Part shown: positions 1 through 7,783 of the stretch, piece after piece | Layout of the letters: every line of letters starts with the position of its first letter | Numbering within the stretch: position 1 is the first letter of the stretch | NCBI GenBank assembly: GCA_902635965.1 | Contig: CACPQA010000006.1 | Coordinates: 31,793-95,792 of the forward strand | DNA length: 64,000 nt | Source: an uncultured Bacteroidota bacterium | GTDB taxonomy: Bacteria > Bacteroidota > Bacteroidia > Flavobacteriales > Flavobacteriaceae | Direction of reading: 5' to 3' | Translations under genes and position numbers: made by a program | The notes under the pieces: model-generated | Databases searched by the model: none | The model's input: the letters and a program-made list of their open reading frames with translations, nothing else | What the model was told of the DNA's origin: nothing

Positions 1-665
1 TTCGTAATTGAAGGATAAATTGTTTTCGATTTAATTAAAGTATTTATTTCATAAATACTCATAAATTCTTGTAAATCAGTATAATTGCTTTTAATATTAA
101 TATTTTTACTATAATTATCTTTTATGAGGTTTTCCAAAAAACAAACCTTTATTATATGTTTAAAATGATCGAAATATTGTTTAATAGTTGTGGTCTTTAA
201 AATACCTCTTGGTGATAAAGGTGCCTCTAATAAATATGTTTTAAATTCATGACAAAATCTTTCATTAATATCTTTAAATACGAGTTTATCTGTTGAAAAT
301 GCAAGTAAATGGTTAATAACTGGTTTAAAATTTACAGTTTTCGTTTTTGTTTCAGTGAAATTATAAGCCCAGGGGAAGAAAAGTTTTTCAGAATTACTTT
401 TTGATGTCTCTATTTCTTGGTTATACAAAAAATCAATTCTACGATTAATTAAGTTTTTAGTTTTTTGATTTGCATCTTTCTCGTCTATTGATCTAGGAAT
501 TTCATTCCATTCAAAATCCAAGTACTCAAACTTATAATTTTGTTTGTATCTCCTTACCAATACCCCTTTTTTATTTATTTTTTTTCCTATATATGAGCTT
601 CCAAAATAATGTTTTATGTACCATTTTTTAGCTTTTTTATGGAAATGAGCAGAAAATTTTTTCAA
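1..665 (-). CDS. Tyrosine recombinase (phage/island integrase), partial
   Basis: The reverse strand is open from a stop at about 689 to the left edge of the window. The translation has the N-terminal layout of Bacteroidetes tyrosine recombinases: a basic arm-type DNA-binding region (about residues 1-45), a charged linker, then a SAM-like core-binding domain with a KDINERFCHEFKTYLL-type helix and a TTTIKQYFDHFK helix. It ends in a FMSIYEINTLI segment, where the catalytic domain normally begins. The catalytic Arg/His/Tyr residues lie outside the window. No ATG is in frame; the likeliest start is the TTG at 665, 31 bases after a TATATTTG box. The gene points away from tRNA-Arg, which suggests integration at that tRNA. 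Family is fairly sure; the exact start is not. Confidence 0.8.
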   Translation of the reverse strand, partial: MKKFSAHFHKKAKKWYIKHYFGSSYIGKKINKKGVLVRRYKQNYKFEYLDFEWNEIPRSIDEKDANQKTKNLINRRIDFLYNQEIETSKSNSEKLFFPWAYNFTETKTKTVNFKPVINHLLAFSTDKLVFKDINERFCHEFKTYLLEAPLSPRGILKTTTIKQYFDHFKHIIKVCFLENLIKDNYSKNINIKSNYTDLQEFMSIYEINTLIKSKTIYPSIT

Positions 666-695
666 TTTTTTTTTGTTGTAAAAATTAATTTACAA

Positions 696-703
696 CAAAT
701 ATA
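696..703 (-). promoter_or_regulatory. TAnnTTTG promoter box for the integrase
   Basis: Read on the minus strand the bases are TATATTTG, an exact match to the Bacteroidetes -7 consensus. A TTG about 23 bases upstream could be the -33 element. It lies 31 bases before the proposed TTG start of the integrase and supports that start. Confidence 0.55.
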
Positions 704-859
704 AGATAATTAATTATTAGTTTATTCAATAATAACATTATACATATATTAAAATAAATATTTATTAATAATATTAAAATAAAATTTATTTTTGATTAAA
801 TTAATAAAAATCTTCATTTTATTTCTTTTGGCACAGGTTTTGATCTATTTGAAAATGAA

Positions 860-930
860 GTGGGAAACTAAATTCTCTTTTGTACATATTTACACTTTAA
901 TTTTTTCATGTTTTGGTTATTGTTTCCCAC
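860..930. repeat. Inverted repeat beside tRNA-Arg
   Basis: Two inverted copies of GTGGGAAAC (860-868 and 922-930), extended by AA on their outer sides, are separated by 53 bases. The inner copy lies 10 bases from the tRNA 3' end. The position between an integrase gene and its probable tRNA target suggests recombinase arm sites or an excisionase site, but that is inference. Confidence 0.5.
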
Positions 931-939
931 TTTTTTTTG

Positions 940-1011
940 TAGCTCTGACAGGAATCGAACCTGTATCTAAAGTTTAGGAAACTTTTGTTCTATCCGTTGA
1001 ACTACAGAGCT
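940..1011 (-). tRNA. tRNA-Arg (anticodon CCU)
   Basis: The reverse complement folds into a full cloverleaf. The 7-bp acceptor stem is AGCTCTG with CAGAGCT, the D arm is GTTC...GAAC, the anticodon arm is AAAGT-TTCCTAA-ACTTT with anticodon CCT, and the T arm is ACAGG-TTCGATT-CCTGT. The discriminator base is A and CCA is not encoded. It reads AGG codons. Its 3' end points at the integrase gene, so the tRNA is a plausible attachment site. Confidence 0.96.
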
Positions 1012-1074
1012 TGATTTTGATAAATTTATTAAATACTTTATATATTTATTTTTAAAAATTACTATTTTTCTTTT

Positions 1075-1794
1075 ATGAGAAAATGCTTTACAAGTTTGTC
1101 TTTGCTATTTTTTATTAATATAGCTTTTACTCAGACATCATTTAATTATGGTCCAACGAACTTCGACGTAGTTAAAAGAATTAATGTTGGTGATCAAAAC
1201 CAATCTAATGTCTTTAGAGCATCAAACTTGACATCTCTAGATGGTATTTTAGGTTCTCCATACAGAAACGAATCATTCGAACCCGGAATAATTTACAGAA
1301 ATAATGATTCTGTTAAAACATATCTAAGATATAATGGTTTAAATGATGAGATTGAGATATCATTATCAAAAGATGCTTATTCTTCAACAAATGCAGTCAA
1401 GAAATCTGAATTTATATCTTGTAAAATCATTAATGACTTTTTTGTTTACAAGCAGTATATTGATGAAAACAAATTCAAAAGTAAAGGCTACTTGATAAAA
1501 GTTTATGGTGGTGAAAAATATAATTTATACGTTAGAGATAAAAAAGTTTTCAAAGAAGGAGAAAAAGCTAAAAACTCTTTAGAACATGATAGACCACCAA
1601 AATTTACAGATAAACGTACCTTTTTTATCCAATACATACCTGATTTGCCAAGAGAGGTTAAACTTAAATACAAGAAAATTTCAAAGTTAATAGCAAAAGA
1701 AGATCAAACTAAATTATCCAAAATAAAGAACAGTCATAGAAAAATAAACTCTTTAGATAAACTGATTTCTTTAATTTCAAACATAGACAAATAG
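1075..1794 (+). CDS. Secreted protein of unknown function
   Basis: A 239-residue protein with a clear signal peptide (MRKCFTSLSLLFFINIAFTQ, cleavage near residue 19). The mature part has a beta-rich N-terminal half with YLRYNGLNDEIEI, then a basic C-terminal tail rich in Lys/Ser (residues 195-239). No catalytic motif is visible. It is probably periplasmic or surface-exposed. The next gene, a GroES-family protein, starts 8 bases later, so they may be co-transcribed. Similar short exported proteins without a known role are common in flavobacteria. The start is the first ATG after a long non-coding stretch and precedes the signal peptide directly. Confidence 0.75.
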   Translation: MRKCFTSLSLLFFINIAFTQTSFNYGPTNFDVVKRINVGDQNQSNVFRASNLTSLDGILGSPYRNESFEPGIIYRNNDSVKTYLRYNGLNDEIEISLSKDAYSSTNAVKKSEFISCKIINDFFVYKQYIDENKFKSKGYLIKVYGGEKYNLYVRDKKVFKEGEKAKNSLEHDRPPKFTDKRTFFIQYIPDLPREVKLKYKKISKLIAKEDQTKLSKIKNSHRKINSLDKLISLISNIDK

Positions 1795-1802
1795 TTCCTT
1801 GC

Positions 1803-2171
1803 ATGATAAAAAAAAATAATTCATTAGACAAAATAAATGTTATTGGTGACAGGGTTCTTGTAAAACCTAGGAAAGAATCAGAAAAAACCGATAGTGGACT
1901 TTATCTTCCTCCTGGTGTAAGAGAAAAAGAGAAAGTACAGTATGGATACATTGTAAAATCTGGACCTGGATATCCAATTCCTGTTGCTGTAGAAAACGAT
2001 CAACCCTGGAAATCAGATGATGAAAAAATTAAATATGTTCCTTTGCAGGTAAAACAGGGGGATTTGGCAGTTTTTCTACAGGGTGGAGCCTATGAAGTTA
2101 TCTATCAAGGGGAAAAATATTTTATAGTTCCCCAATCATCAATTTTGATGATAGAAAGAGAAGAATTTTGA
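1803..2171 (+). CDS. GroES/Cpn10-family co-chaperone-like protein
   Basis: A 122-residue protein with the Cpn10 beta-barrel signature: IGDRVLVKPRKES near residues 14-26, a mobile-loop-like DSGLYLPPG at about 31-39, GYIVKSGPG, and a C-terminal FIVPQSSILMIE where classical GroES has a VMSESDILA-like end. It is longer than canonical GroES (about 95 residues) because of an insertion around PVAVENDQPWKSDDEK. It has no groEL partner here, so it is probably the divergent second GroES-like protein of flavobacteria rather than the groESL-operon copy. Whether it contacts GroEL is not known from sequence. ATG at 1803 follows the previous stop by 8 bases. Confidence 0.82.
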   Translation: MIKKNNSLDKINVIGDRVLVKPRKESEKTDSGLYLPPGVREKEKVQYGYIVKSGPGYPIPVAVENDQPWKSDDEKIKYVPLQVKQGDLAVFLQGGAYEVIYQGEKYFIVPQSSILMIEREEF

Positions 2172-2213
2172 ATTTAAAAAACTCATTTTAGTATATACTT
2201 TTAAAGACATTTC

Positions 2214-2221
2214 CTAATTTT
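2214..2221 (+). promoter_or_regulatory. TAnnTTTG promoter box for nadA
   Basis: TAATTTTG matches the Bacteroidetes -7 consensus and ends 30 bases before the nadA ATG. It suggests that nadA-nadC has its own promoter and is not only read through from the GroES-like gene. Confidence 0.5.
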
Positions 2222-2251
2222 GTAAAATAAAACAACCATTAATTTTTATTA

Positions 2252-3220
2252 ATGAAACATATTTTAAAATCCGAAGATATTTCCGCTAATACAAAGCATT
2301 TTGATGTAATTAAAAAAATCAAACAAATTAAAAAAGAGAAAAATGCATCGTTATTAGTCCATTATTATCAAGACTCCTCTATTCAGGAGATAGCAGATTA
2401 TCTTGGAGACAGTCTTTATCTAGCTAAAATTGCAAAAAACTTAGATTCAGATATAATAGTTCTTTCTGGTGTGCACTTTATGGCCGAAACCGTGAAAATA
2501 ATCAATCCAGAAAAAAAAATTCTTTTACCTGATCTTAAAGCAGGCTGTTCTCTTGCAGATTCTTGTCCGCCTGACCTTTTTAAAGAATTTATTAAAAAAT
2601 ATCCTGAAGCTGTCATCGTTTCTTACATCAATTGTTCCGCGGAAATTAAAGCAATGAGTGATATTATTTGCACATCAAGTAATGCAAAAGCAGTAATTGA
2701 TAGCATACCTAAGGATAAACAAATTATATTTGCTCCAGATAGAAATTTAGGTAATTATTTGATTAAAGAAACAGAGAGAAATATGATCCTTTGGGATGGA
2801 AGTTGCGTTGTTCATGAGGCATTTTCATTTGATAAAGTTTTAGATTTATTTAAAAAGTATCCAAAAGCTAAATTCATTGCACATCCAGAAAGTAAGTCCC
2901 TAATTTTAGATGTTGCAAATTATGTAGGCAGTACTTCGAAACTGCTCGAATATGTTCAAAAAAGTCCAAATAAGGAGTTTATAGTTGCAACAGAAGCTGG
3001 AATTCTTCATGAAATGAATAAGCGCTGTCCGGACAAGCTTTTTATCCCAGCCCCTGTAGAGGACAACTCATGCGCTTGTAGTGAATGTTCGTTTATGAAA
3101 CTAAATACCTTGGAAAAACTTTATTTATGTTTAAAATATGAGAAACCTGAGATTACTCTAACTAAGGAGATAATTACAAAAGCTAAGGTACCATTACTAA
3201 AAATGCTTTCAATTAGCTAA
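2252..3220 (+). CDS. nadA: Quinolinate synthase A
   Basis: A 322-residue cytosolic enzyme that condenses iminoaspartate with dihydroxyacetone phosphate to quinolinate in de novo NAD synthesis. Family motifs are plain: LVHYYQ (35-40), IADYLGDSL, the first Fe-S cysteine in AGCSLAD (C99), a second in WDGSCVVHEAF (C185), and the third in CACSECSFMKLNTLEKL (C274/C276/C279 cluster). Other conserved blocks are YINCSAEIKA, APDRNLG and IAHPE. Length is normal for the short (Thermotoga-like) form. nadC starts 6 bases downstream, forming a two-gene NAD operon. nadB (aspartate oxidase) is not in the window and must be elsewhere or replaced. Confidence 0.97.
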   Translation: MKHILKSEDISANTKHFDVIKKIKQIKKEKNASLLVHYYQDSSIQEIADYLGDSLYLAKIAKNLDSDIIVLSGVHFMAETVKIINPEKKILLPDLKAGCSLADSCPPDLFKEFIKKYPEAVIVSYINCSAEIKAMSDIICTSSNAKAVIDSIPKDKQIIFAPDRNLGNYLIKETERNMILWDGSCVVHEAFSFDKVLDLFKKYPKAKFIAHPESKSLILDVANYVGSTSKLLEYVQKSPNKEFIVATEAGILHEMNKRCPDKLFIPAPVEDNSCACSECSFMKLNTLEKLYLCLKYEKPEITLTKEIITKAKVPLLKMLSIS

Positions 3221-3226
3221 CTAGTA

Positions 3227-4114
3227 TTGCATAAATTATTTAAATTGAAAACAAACAATCAATTTGAATCGAAATATTCAAGAGAAATCCATTCCTTTTT
3301 GGAAAATGCTTTATATGAGGATTTTGGCGCTGAGGACCACACAAGTAAATCGTACTTTAATAATAAATCCCACAATTCTTTTAAGCTAATAACCAAGTCA
3401 AATTGTATTATTTCTGGAATCAGACTTTCAGAAATTTTGATAAGTAAATTCAGGTCCAATTTATATATTAAGAATTTTTATCAAGATGGGGATCATGTTA
3501 AAAAAGGTAAAACAATTATGGAGATAAGAGGTCCTTCCTATGCAATTCTTTCAATTGAAAGATTAATGTTAAATATAATGCAAAGAATGAGTGGTATATC
3601 TACTCTCACTTCAAACTTATCAAAATTAATTTCCCATACAAAATGTAAAATATTAGACACTAGAAAGACAACACCTGGTTTTAGATATCCAGAGAAATGG
3701 GCTGTTTTGATAGGTGGTGGTCTTAATCATAGAATGGGTCTTTTTGATGCAATTTTGATTAAGGACAATCATATTGATTCTTCTGAAACAATTGAAAAGG
3801 CAATACTTAGTGTTAAAGCCTATATAAAAAAAAACAATTTTAAAATTCCTGTATATATTGAAGTTAGGAACAAGGAGGAACTTAACGAAGCATTAAAACA
3901 TACTTGGATTGACAGAATTATTCTTGACAATATGAGCATCCATGATACTAGGGAATCTGTATTATATGCAAATGGAAGTTTTTTGATTGAATCAAGTGGT
4001 AATATAACAAAAAAAAACATTAAAGATTATGCTGAAACAGGAGTGGATTTCGTTTCCATGGGGTCAATAACGTACTCAGCATCAATTATAGATATGAGTT
4101 TAGTTAAGATCTAG
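3227..4114 (+). CDS. nadC: Nicotinate-nucleotide pyrophosphorylase (quinolinate phosphoribosyltransferase)
   Basis: A 295-residue enzyme that turns quinolinate and PRPP into nicotinate mononucleotide, the step after NadA. Recognisable features are the N-terminal EDFGAEDHTS, AILSIERLMLNIMQRMSGIST, ILDTRKTTPGFRYPEKWAVLIGGGLNHRMGL split over residues 141-171, IKDNHI, and the C-terminal IESSGNI...YAETGVDFVSMGSIT. These are the substrate-binding and alpha/beta-barrel motifs of the family. The start is uncertain: TTG at 3227 gives the longest frame and a second TTG lies at 3245; no ATG precedes the conserved region. It is separated from nadA by 6 bases, so translation is probably coupled. Confidence 0.96.
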   Translation: MHKLFKLKTNNQFESKYSREIHSFLENALYEDFGAEDHTSKSYFNNKSHNSFKLITKSNCIISGIRLSEILISKFRSNLYIKNFYQDGDHVKKGKTIMEIRGPSYAILSIERLMLNIMQRMSGISTLTSNLSKLISHTKCKILDTRKTTPGFRYPEKWAVLIGGGLNHRMGLFDAILIKDNHIDSSETIEKAILSVKAYIKKNNFKIPVYIEVRNKEELNEALKHTWIDRIILDNMSIHDTRESVLYANGSFLIESSGNITKKNIKDYAETGVDFVSMGSITYSASIIDMSLVKI

Positions 4115-4212
4115 CAGAATTTTTAATATGAAACAAAAGTTTATTAGAAAATAAACAATCTTCTCACATTGTAGATGCTATAATCAATAAGCTCAAAAGA
4201 TTATAAGTTATT

Positions 4213-5145
4213 TTATCTTACAATGTAAGGCTTATCAAATTCTTGTCTATCAGACCAATTACTTTTACCTCTAAAAACTTGAAATGAAATTGAAAATCTG
4301 TGATTATTATCGTACTTACTAATTCCAATTGTATTAGATATATCCATTCCATAGGAGATTTTTAAATTTCCTGGAAGGTAGATTCCTATTTCTCCCCCCG
4401 TAAGGTATTGAGGCTGATAATGCAATGAAAGTGATATATAATTCTTGAAAATTACTTTTGTACTAAAAATGTATGAAATAGGAATTCCTTCAATAATTTG
4501 TGCTAAAAATTGGTTTTTAAATAAAAAACTGTCTAGATAAAAATTATACCCGAAAGTGGAGAAGTATTGGTTTGTATTTTTGAATAATAATTCATCTGAT
4601 TCAGTTGAAATTTTGTTTTTAATAATGTTTGGTGACGAAATTCCAAGAAACCAATTGTTTCCGTGTGTATAAAAACCAACTCCAATTATTGGGATTACTT
4701 TAGATATATTTTCATTGAAAATAAATTCTGACCGGTCTAGGATATTTAAACTTTGATAGTCGGTTGAGAATGAATTAATTCCGGCTTTTAAACCCAATGA
4801 AAAATATATATCTTGGCTAGATTCAAAATCTAGTGAAATGTTTACATCTGTATTTAAACTTTTCAAAGCACCGAAAGTATCATTAAACACTGTTATCCCA
4901 GCTGCTATGTTCCTATTATCGAAATTATTTTGGAAGTCAACCATTTGTGTAGAAGGTGAATTCTCAAATTCTGTCCATTGAGAAGTATAATAGCCTTTTA
5001 AAAATAGGCCTTCCGTAACACCAACATATGCAGGATTGTACGATGTAGGATTATTATAATAATCTGTTAACTTTAAATTAGACTGAGCTTTTACTATAAA
5101 AGATGAAACTATAATAAAAATTAAAAAGAAACCTAAAATTCTCAA
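4213..5145 (-). CDS. PorP/SprF-family type IX secretion membrane protein
   Basis: A 310-residue outer-membrane beta-barrel protein. It has a signal peptide (residues 1-20, ending VKAQS) and the family opening LTDYYNNPTSYNPAYVG. Next come alternating aromatic strands, FYTHGNNWFLGISSPNI and a C-terminal FRISFQVF-type strand. In flavobacteria PorP/SprF proteins bind the periplasmic or surface side of the type IX system. Paralogues next to genes with type B sorting domains are thought to serve that one cargo (established for SprF and SprB). Here the gene directly follows a type B LRR cargo with one base between them, so a dedicated partner role is likely. It lacks an OmpA domain, unlike some PorP fusions. 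Confidence 0.9.
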   Translation of the reverse strand: MRILGFFLIFIIVSSFIVKAQSNLKLTDYYNNPTSYNPAYVGVTEGLFLKGYYTSQWTEFENSPSTQMVDFQNNFDNRNIAAGITVFNDTFGALKSLNTDVNISLDFESSQDIYFSLGLKAGINSFSTDYQSLNILDRSEFIFNENISKVIPIIGVGFYTHGNNWFLGISSPNIIKNKISTESDELLFKNTNQYFSTFGYNFYLDSFLFKNQFLAQIIEGIPISYIFSTKVIFKNYISLSLHYQPQYLTGGEIGIYLPGNLKISYGMDISNTIGISKYDNNHRFSISFQVFRGKSNWSDRQEFDKPYIVR

Positions 5146-5146
5146 A

Positions 5147-7156
5147 CTAATTATTAATTAAAGTTAAAACACCCTTTTTAACAATAGTTTCTTGTAATGA
5201 TGGATCCAAATAAGAAAAAACATAAAAATAAGAACCAGAAGGAAGTGTATTGTTACTATTATTGATATTTGATTTTCCGTAGAAGAGCTTATCATCAATA
5301 CCATAACCATTCTCTTCGTAAACAATAATGCCATTTCTATCAAATATTTTCAATGAATTATTGGAATATTTGTCTGCATTTTTTATGAAGAAGAAGTCAT
5401 TCTTATCATTTCCATTGGGCGAAATTGCATTATAAATTTCTACTTGATAAGATATAAGATTTTTGTTGCTACAATCAATAGAATATCTTGTAAAGGTGTC
5501 TTTTTCCCATCCCTTAGGTATATTATTTATTTGAGTTTTACTGACATCAATACATTCTAAACTTAAATTTTGAATACTATTTAAACTTTCTAGCTGAATA
5601 TTATTAGAAACATTTAAAGCTGCTAGTTGATTGTTAGATATATCTAAAAAATTTAAAAATTTATGGTTCGTTAACTCGATATTTTCAACCCGATTGTTGC
5701 TTAAATTAAGGTTTGTAAGATTTAAACTTGAAATATCTATTGACTCAAAATTATTGTTTGAAATATCAATATTTTTTAATCTTGAATTATATGATAATTC
5801 TATTTCAGATAATAAATTGTCATTTAAGTTTAGTTTTTCAAGAAGTTTATTTTCTGATATGTCAATTTCTTCAATTAAGTTTCTTGAAAAATTAGCTTCT
5901 CTGAGATTAGTGTTTTTGAATAGATCAATTGATTTAATTCGATTGTTTTCAAAATTCAAATTATTAAGAGATACAAAATCTTCTATACCAGTAGTTTCTA
6001 TTATACCTCTGCCATTTAAATCAATAATTGTAATTGAAGATATGTTATTTGTTAAGACATAGTCGTCCATTGTGTCATCATATCCCATTTCAATGAGTGA
6101 CTCCTCAAAATTGTCATCAGGAATATATGTTCTATCTAATATATCACATGATAATGCATATGTTGTATTTGCATCCTTATACCAAAGTGCGAAGGTAATA
6201 TCTAATTGTCCTTGATTAACTTTAACACACTCTAAGTCTGGGTTTGAAGTTAAATCAAACTCAACTAGTCCAAAATTTTTTGAAACGTCAATTGCGGGAG
6301 CTAGCCCCGTATTAGAAATGTCTAACGTGGTTAAATCTAGATTATTTGTAACATCTAAATCATCTAATCTGTTATTGGATATTCTAAGTGAATTCAAATT
6401 AATATTTAGATAAACATTTATTTTTGATAATTTATTAAAGTTTAAATTTAGAATTTCCAATACTCTATTCTTTGAAATATCAATAGAGCTAATATTGTTA
6501 AATGATAGAGATAATCTTTTAAGGTTTATATTTTTTTTAACGTCGATTTCTGATATTTCATTTCTGTCCAATCTTAGATTTGAAAGTTTAAGATTATTTG
6601 TAACATCAATTTTTGTTAATGAATTATTAATTAAAGTTAGATATCCTAATCCAATGTTATTTGAAACATCGATCTCGTTTAAATTGTTCTCATCTACTTG
6701 CAATGTTGATAGCTCAACGTTTTTACTTACGTCCAATTCAGTTAAATAATTGTTATCAATTTTCAAGGACTCAAGTTCAATATTTTTAGTCAAATCGATA
6801 GATTTAAATTGATTTCCTGACAGGTTCACATTTCTTAAAACTTTATTTTTGGATAAATCAACAAAAGATAAGTTATTACCACTTAAATCTAAATTTAAAA
6901 GATCTCTAAATCCCTCAATACCTGTTAAATCACTTATATTTTTACTGATCAATCCTAGACCGCCTACTTCATTTATGTTGCTTGTTAAAACGTAATCATC
7001 TAAAATATCATCAAATCCTAAATCAATTATAGCTTGTTCAAAGTTATCGTCTGGGATAAATGTTCTATCTTGAATAACAGAAGCTTCGTTGAAGCTTACT
7101 AATCCTCTGTAAAAAGTTAAAATTAAAATTAATAAAGTATAAATAATTTGTAATTT
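5147..7156 (-). CDS. Leucine-rich-repeat surface protein with T9SS type B sorting domain
   Basis: A very large LRR protein. The repeats are about 21 residues with the pattern LxxLNLSxNxLxxIDVSKN. They fall in two blocks, each opened by the same cap motif (FIPDDNFEQAI...DDILDDYVLT near the N-terminus and YIPDDNFEESL...DDYVLT in the middle). The end is a gliding-motility-type C-terminal domain: ISPNGNDKNDFFFI, LKIFDRNGIIVYE, GSYFYVF. This marks it for type IX export and surface attachment. The first available start (TTG, 6952) would delete the first cap and a hydrophobic leader. The frame stays open to 7156, encoding KLQIIYTLLILILTFY, but TAA stands where ATG AAA would be expected. It probably forms an operon with the PorP/SprF gene. 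Adhesin-type roles are plausible but not shown. Confidence 0.85.
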   Translation of the reverse strand, partial: KLQIIYTLLILILTFYRGLVSFNEASVIQDRTFIPDDNFEQAIIDLGFDDILDDYVLTSNINEVGGLGLISKNISDLTGIEGFRDLLNLDLSGNNLSFVDLSKNKVLRNVNLSGNQFKSIDLTKNIELESLKIDNNYLTELDVSKNVELSTLQVDENNLNEIDVSNNIGLGYLTLINNSLTKIDVTNNLKLSNLRLDRNEISEIDVKKNINLKRLSLSFNNISSIDISKNRVLEILNLNFNKLSKINVYLNINLNSLRISNNRLDDLDVTNNLDLTTLDISNTGLAPAIDVSKNFGLVEFDLTSNPDLECVKVNQGQLDITFALWYKDANTTYALSCDILDRTYIPDDNFEESLIEMGYDDTMDDYVLTNNISSITIIDLNGRGIIETTGIEDFVSLNNLNFENNRIKSIDLFKNTNLREANFSRNLIEEIDISENKLLEKLNLNDNLLSEIELSYNSRLKNIDISNNNFESIDISSLNLTNLNLSNNRVENIELTNHKFLNFLDISNNQLAALNVSNNIQLESLNSIQNLSLECIDVSKTQINNIPKGWEKDTFTRYSIDCSNKNLISYQVEIYNAISPNGNDKNDFFFIKNADKYSNNSLKIFDRNGIIVYEENGYGIDDKLFYGKSNINNSNNTLPSGSYFYVFSYLDPSLQETIVKKGVLTLINN

Positions 7157-7206
7157 TTAAAAAACCGAAGATAATGAAACCATCTAAAGGTTTTACTTTA
7201 ATTAAT

Positions 7207-7214
7207 TATCTTTG
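7207..7214 (+). promoter_or_regulatory. TAnnTTTG promoter box
   Basis: TATCTTTG fits the Bacteroidetes -7 consensus. It precedes a tiny plus-strand ORF (ATG at 7253) by 38 bases, and no other plus-strand gene begins for 1.8 kb. Confidence 0.4.
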
Positions 7215-7252
7215 TATATAACCGCTTAAATATTTCTTATATTTAATCAATT

Positions 7253-7345
7253 ATGAAAAAAATTTTTAACCCCACTTTTCTCTTTGTCCTTTCTTTTTAC
7301 ATATTTATGCTAATATGTTACCTTTTAAGACCATCTAATTGGTAA
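7253..7345 (+). CDS. Possible 30-residue membrane peptide
   Basis: ATG to TAA encodes 30 residues beginning MKKIFNPTFLFVLSFYIFML and ending RPSNW: one hydrophobic helix with a basic N-terminus. It sits alone in the gap between the LRR gene and the rhodanese gene, on the opposite strand, behind a consensus TAnnTTTG box. It ends two bases before the convergent rhodanese stop. No homologue is recognised. Chance ORFs of this length are common in AT-rich DNA, so the promoter box is the main support. Confidence 0.3.
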   Translation: MKKIFNPTFLFVLSFYIFMLICYLLRPSNW

Positions 7346-7347
7346 AA

Positions 7348-7779
7348 TCATTCCGTTTGATATCCCATATCAATCCAATCTGCCTTAATATTATTCTTTA
7401 TGTTTAATAATTTATGATTTTTAAAGCCAAGTTTGTTCATTAATGAAAATGCTGGCCTAATATTTGGACAATCTTTAAATGGACAACACCCGCAGTAGAG
7501 AACTATTTTATCATCTTTTTTGAAGCCAGAAACCAAAGATTTTAATTTTTCTATATTTTCTTTATACCTGCATTCCCCAATTCCAATTGAATTTTTTATC
7601 ACGATTCCTGGCCCGATACTTATAATTTTTGGAATTTCCTTTCCATTCTCAATTTTATAGGAAAGTAATTTAGGTTCTAATAATTGTGATATACCCCAGG
7701 GCTCAAGAGTTTTATTATTCTGATTTTGATTGCAGGACACTATAATTAACAATAAAATAAGGAAATAAATTTTTTTCAT
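7348..7779 (-). CDS. Rhodanese-like lipoprotein
   Basis: A 143-residue predicted lipoprotein with a lipobox ending in Cys16 (LLIIVSC). The C-terminal half has the rhodanese fold signature: IVLYCGCCPFKDCPN with the catalytic-loop Cys96, then AFSLMNKLGFKNHKLLNI and a closing DWIDMGY. The loop is unusual because C96, C98, C99 and C104 give four cysteines, so metal binding or disulfide chemistry is possible besides sulfur transfer. The usual first-half DVR motif is degenerate (IISIGPGIVIKN). The M48 protease gene ends 5 bases upstream, so the two are probably co-transcribed. Family call is good; the substrate is unknown. Confidence 0.8.
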   Translation of the reverse strand: MKKIYFLILLLIIVSCNQNQNNKTLEPWGISQLLEPKLLSYKIENGKEIPKIISIGPGIVIKNSIGIGECRYKENIEKLKSLVSGFKKDDKIVLYCGCCPFKDCPNIRPAFSLMNKLGFKNHKLLNIKNNIKADWIDMGYQTE

Positions 7780-7783
7780 GTTT

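Noticed and set aside
792..977. Plus-strand ORF of 61 codons near the left end
   Set aside because: Its last third is the antisense of tRNA-Arg (the VALTGIEPVSKV end is a usual tRNA shadow) and the rest is AT-rich DNA without coding features.
5631..6062. Plus-strand ORF of 143 codons
   Set aside because: It is the antisense of the LRR repeats; the periodic LRR codons keep the reverse frame open.
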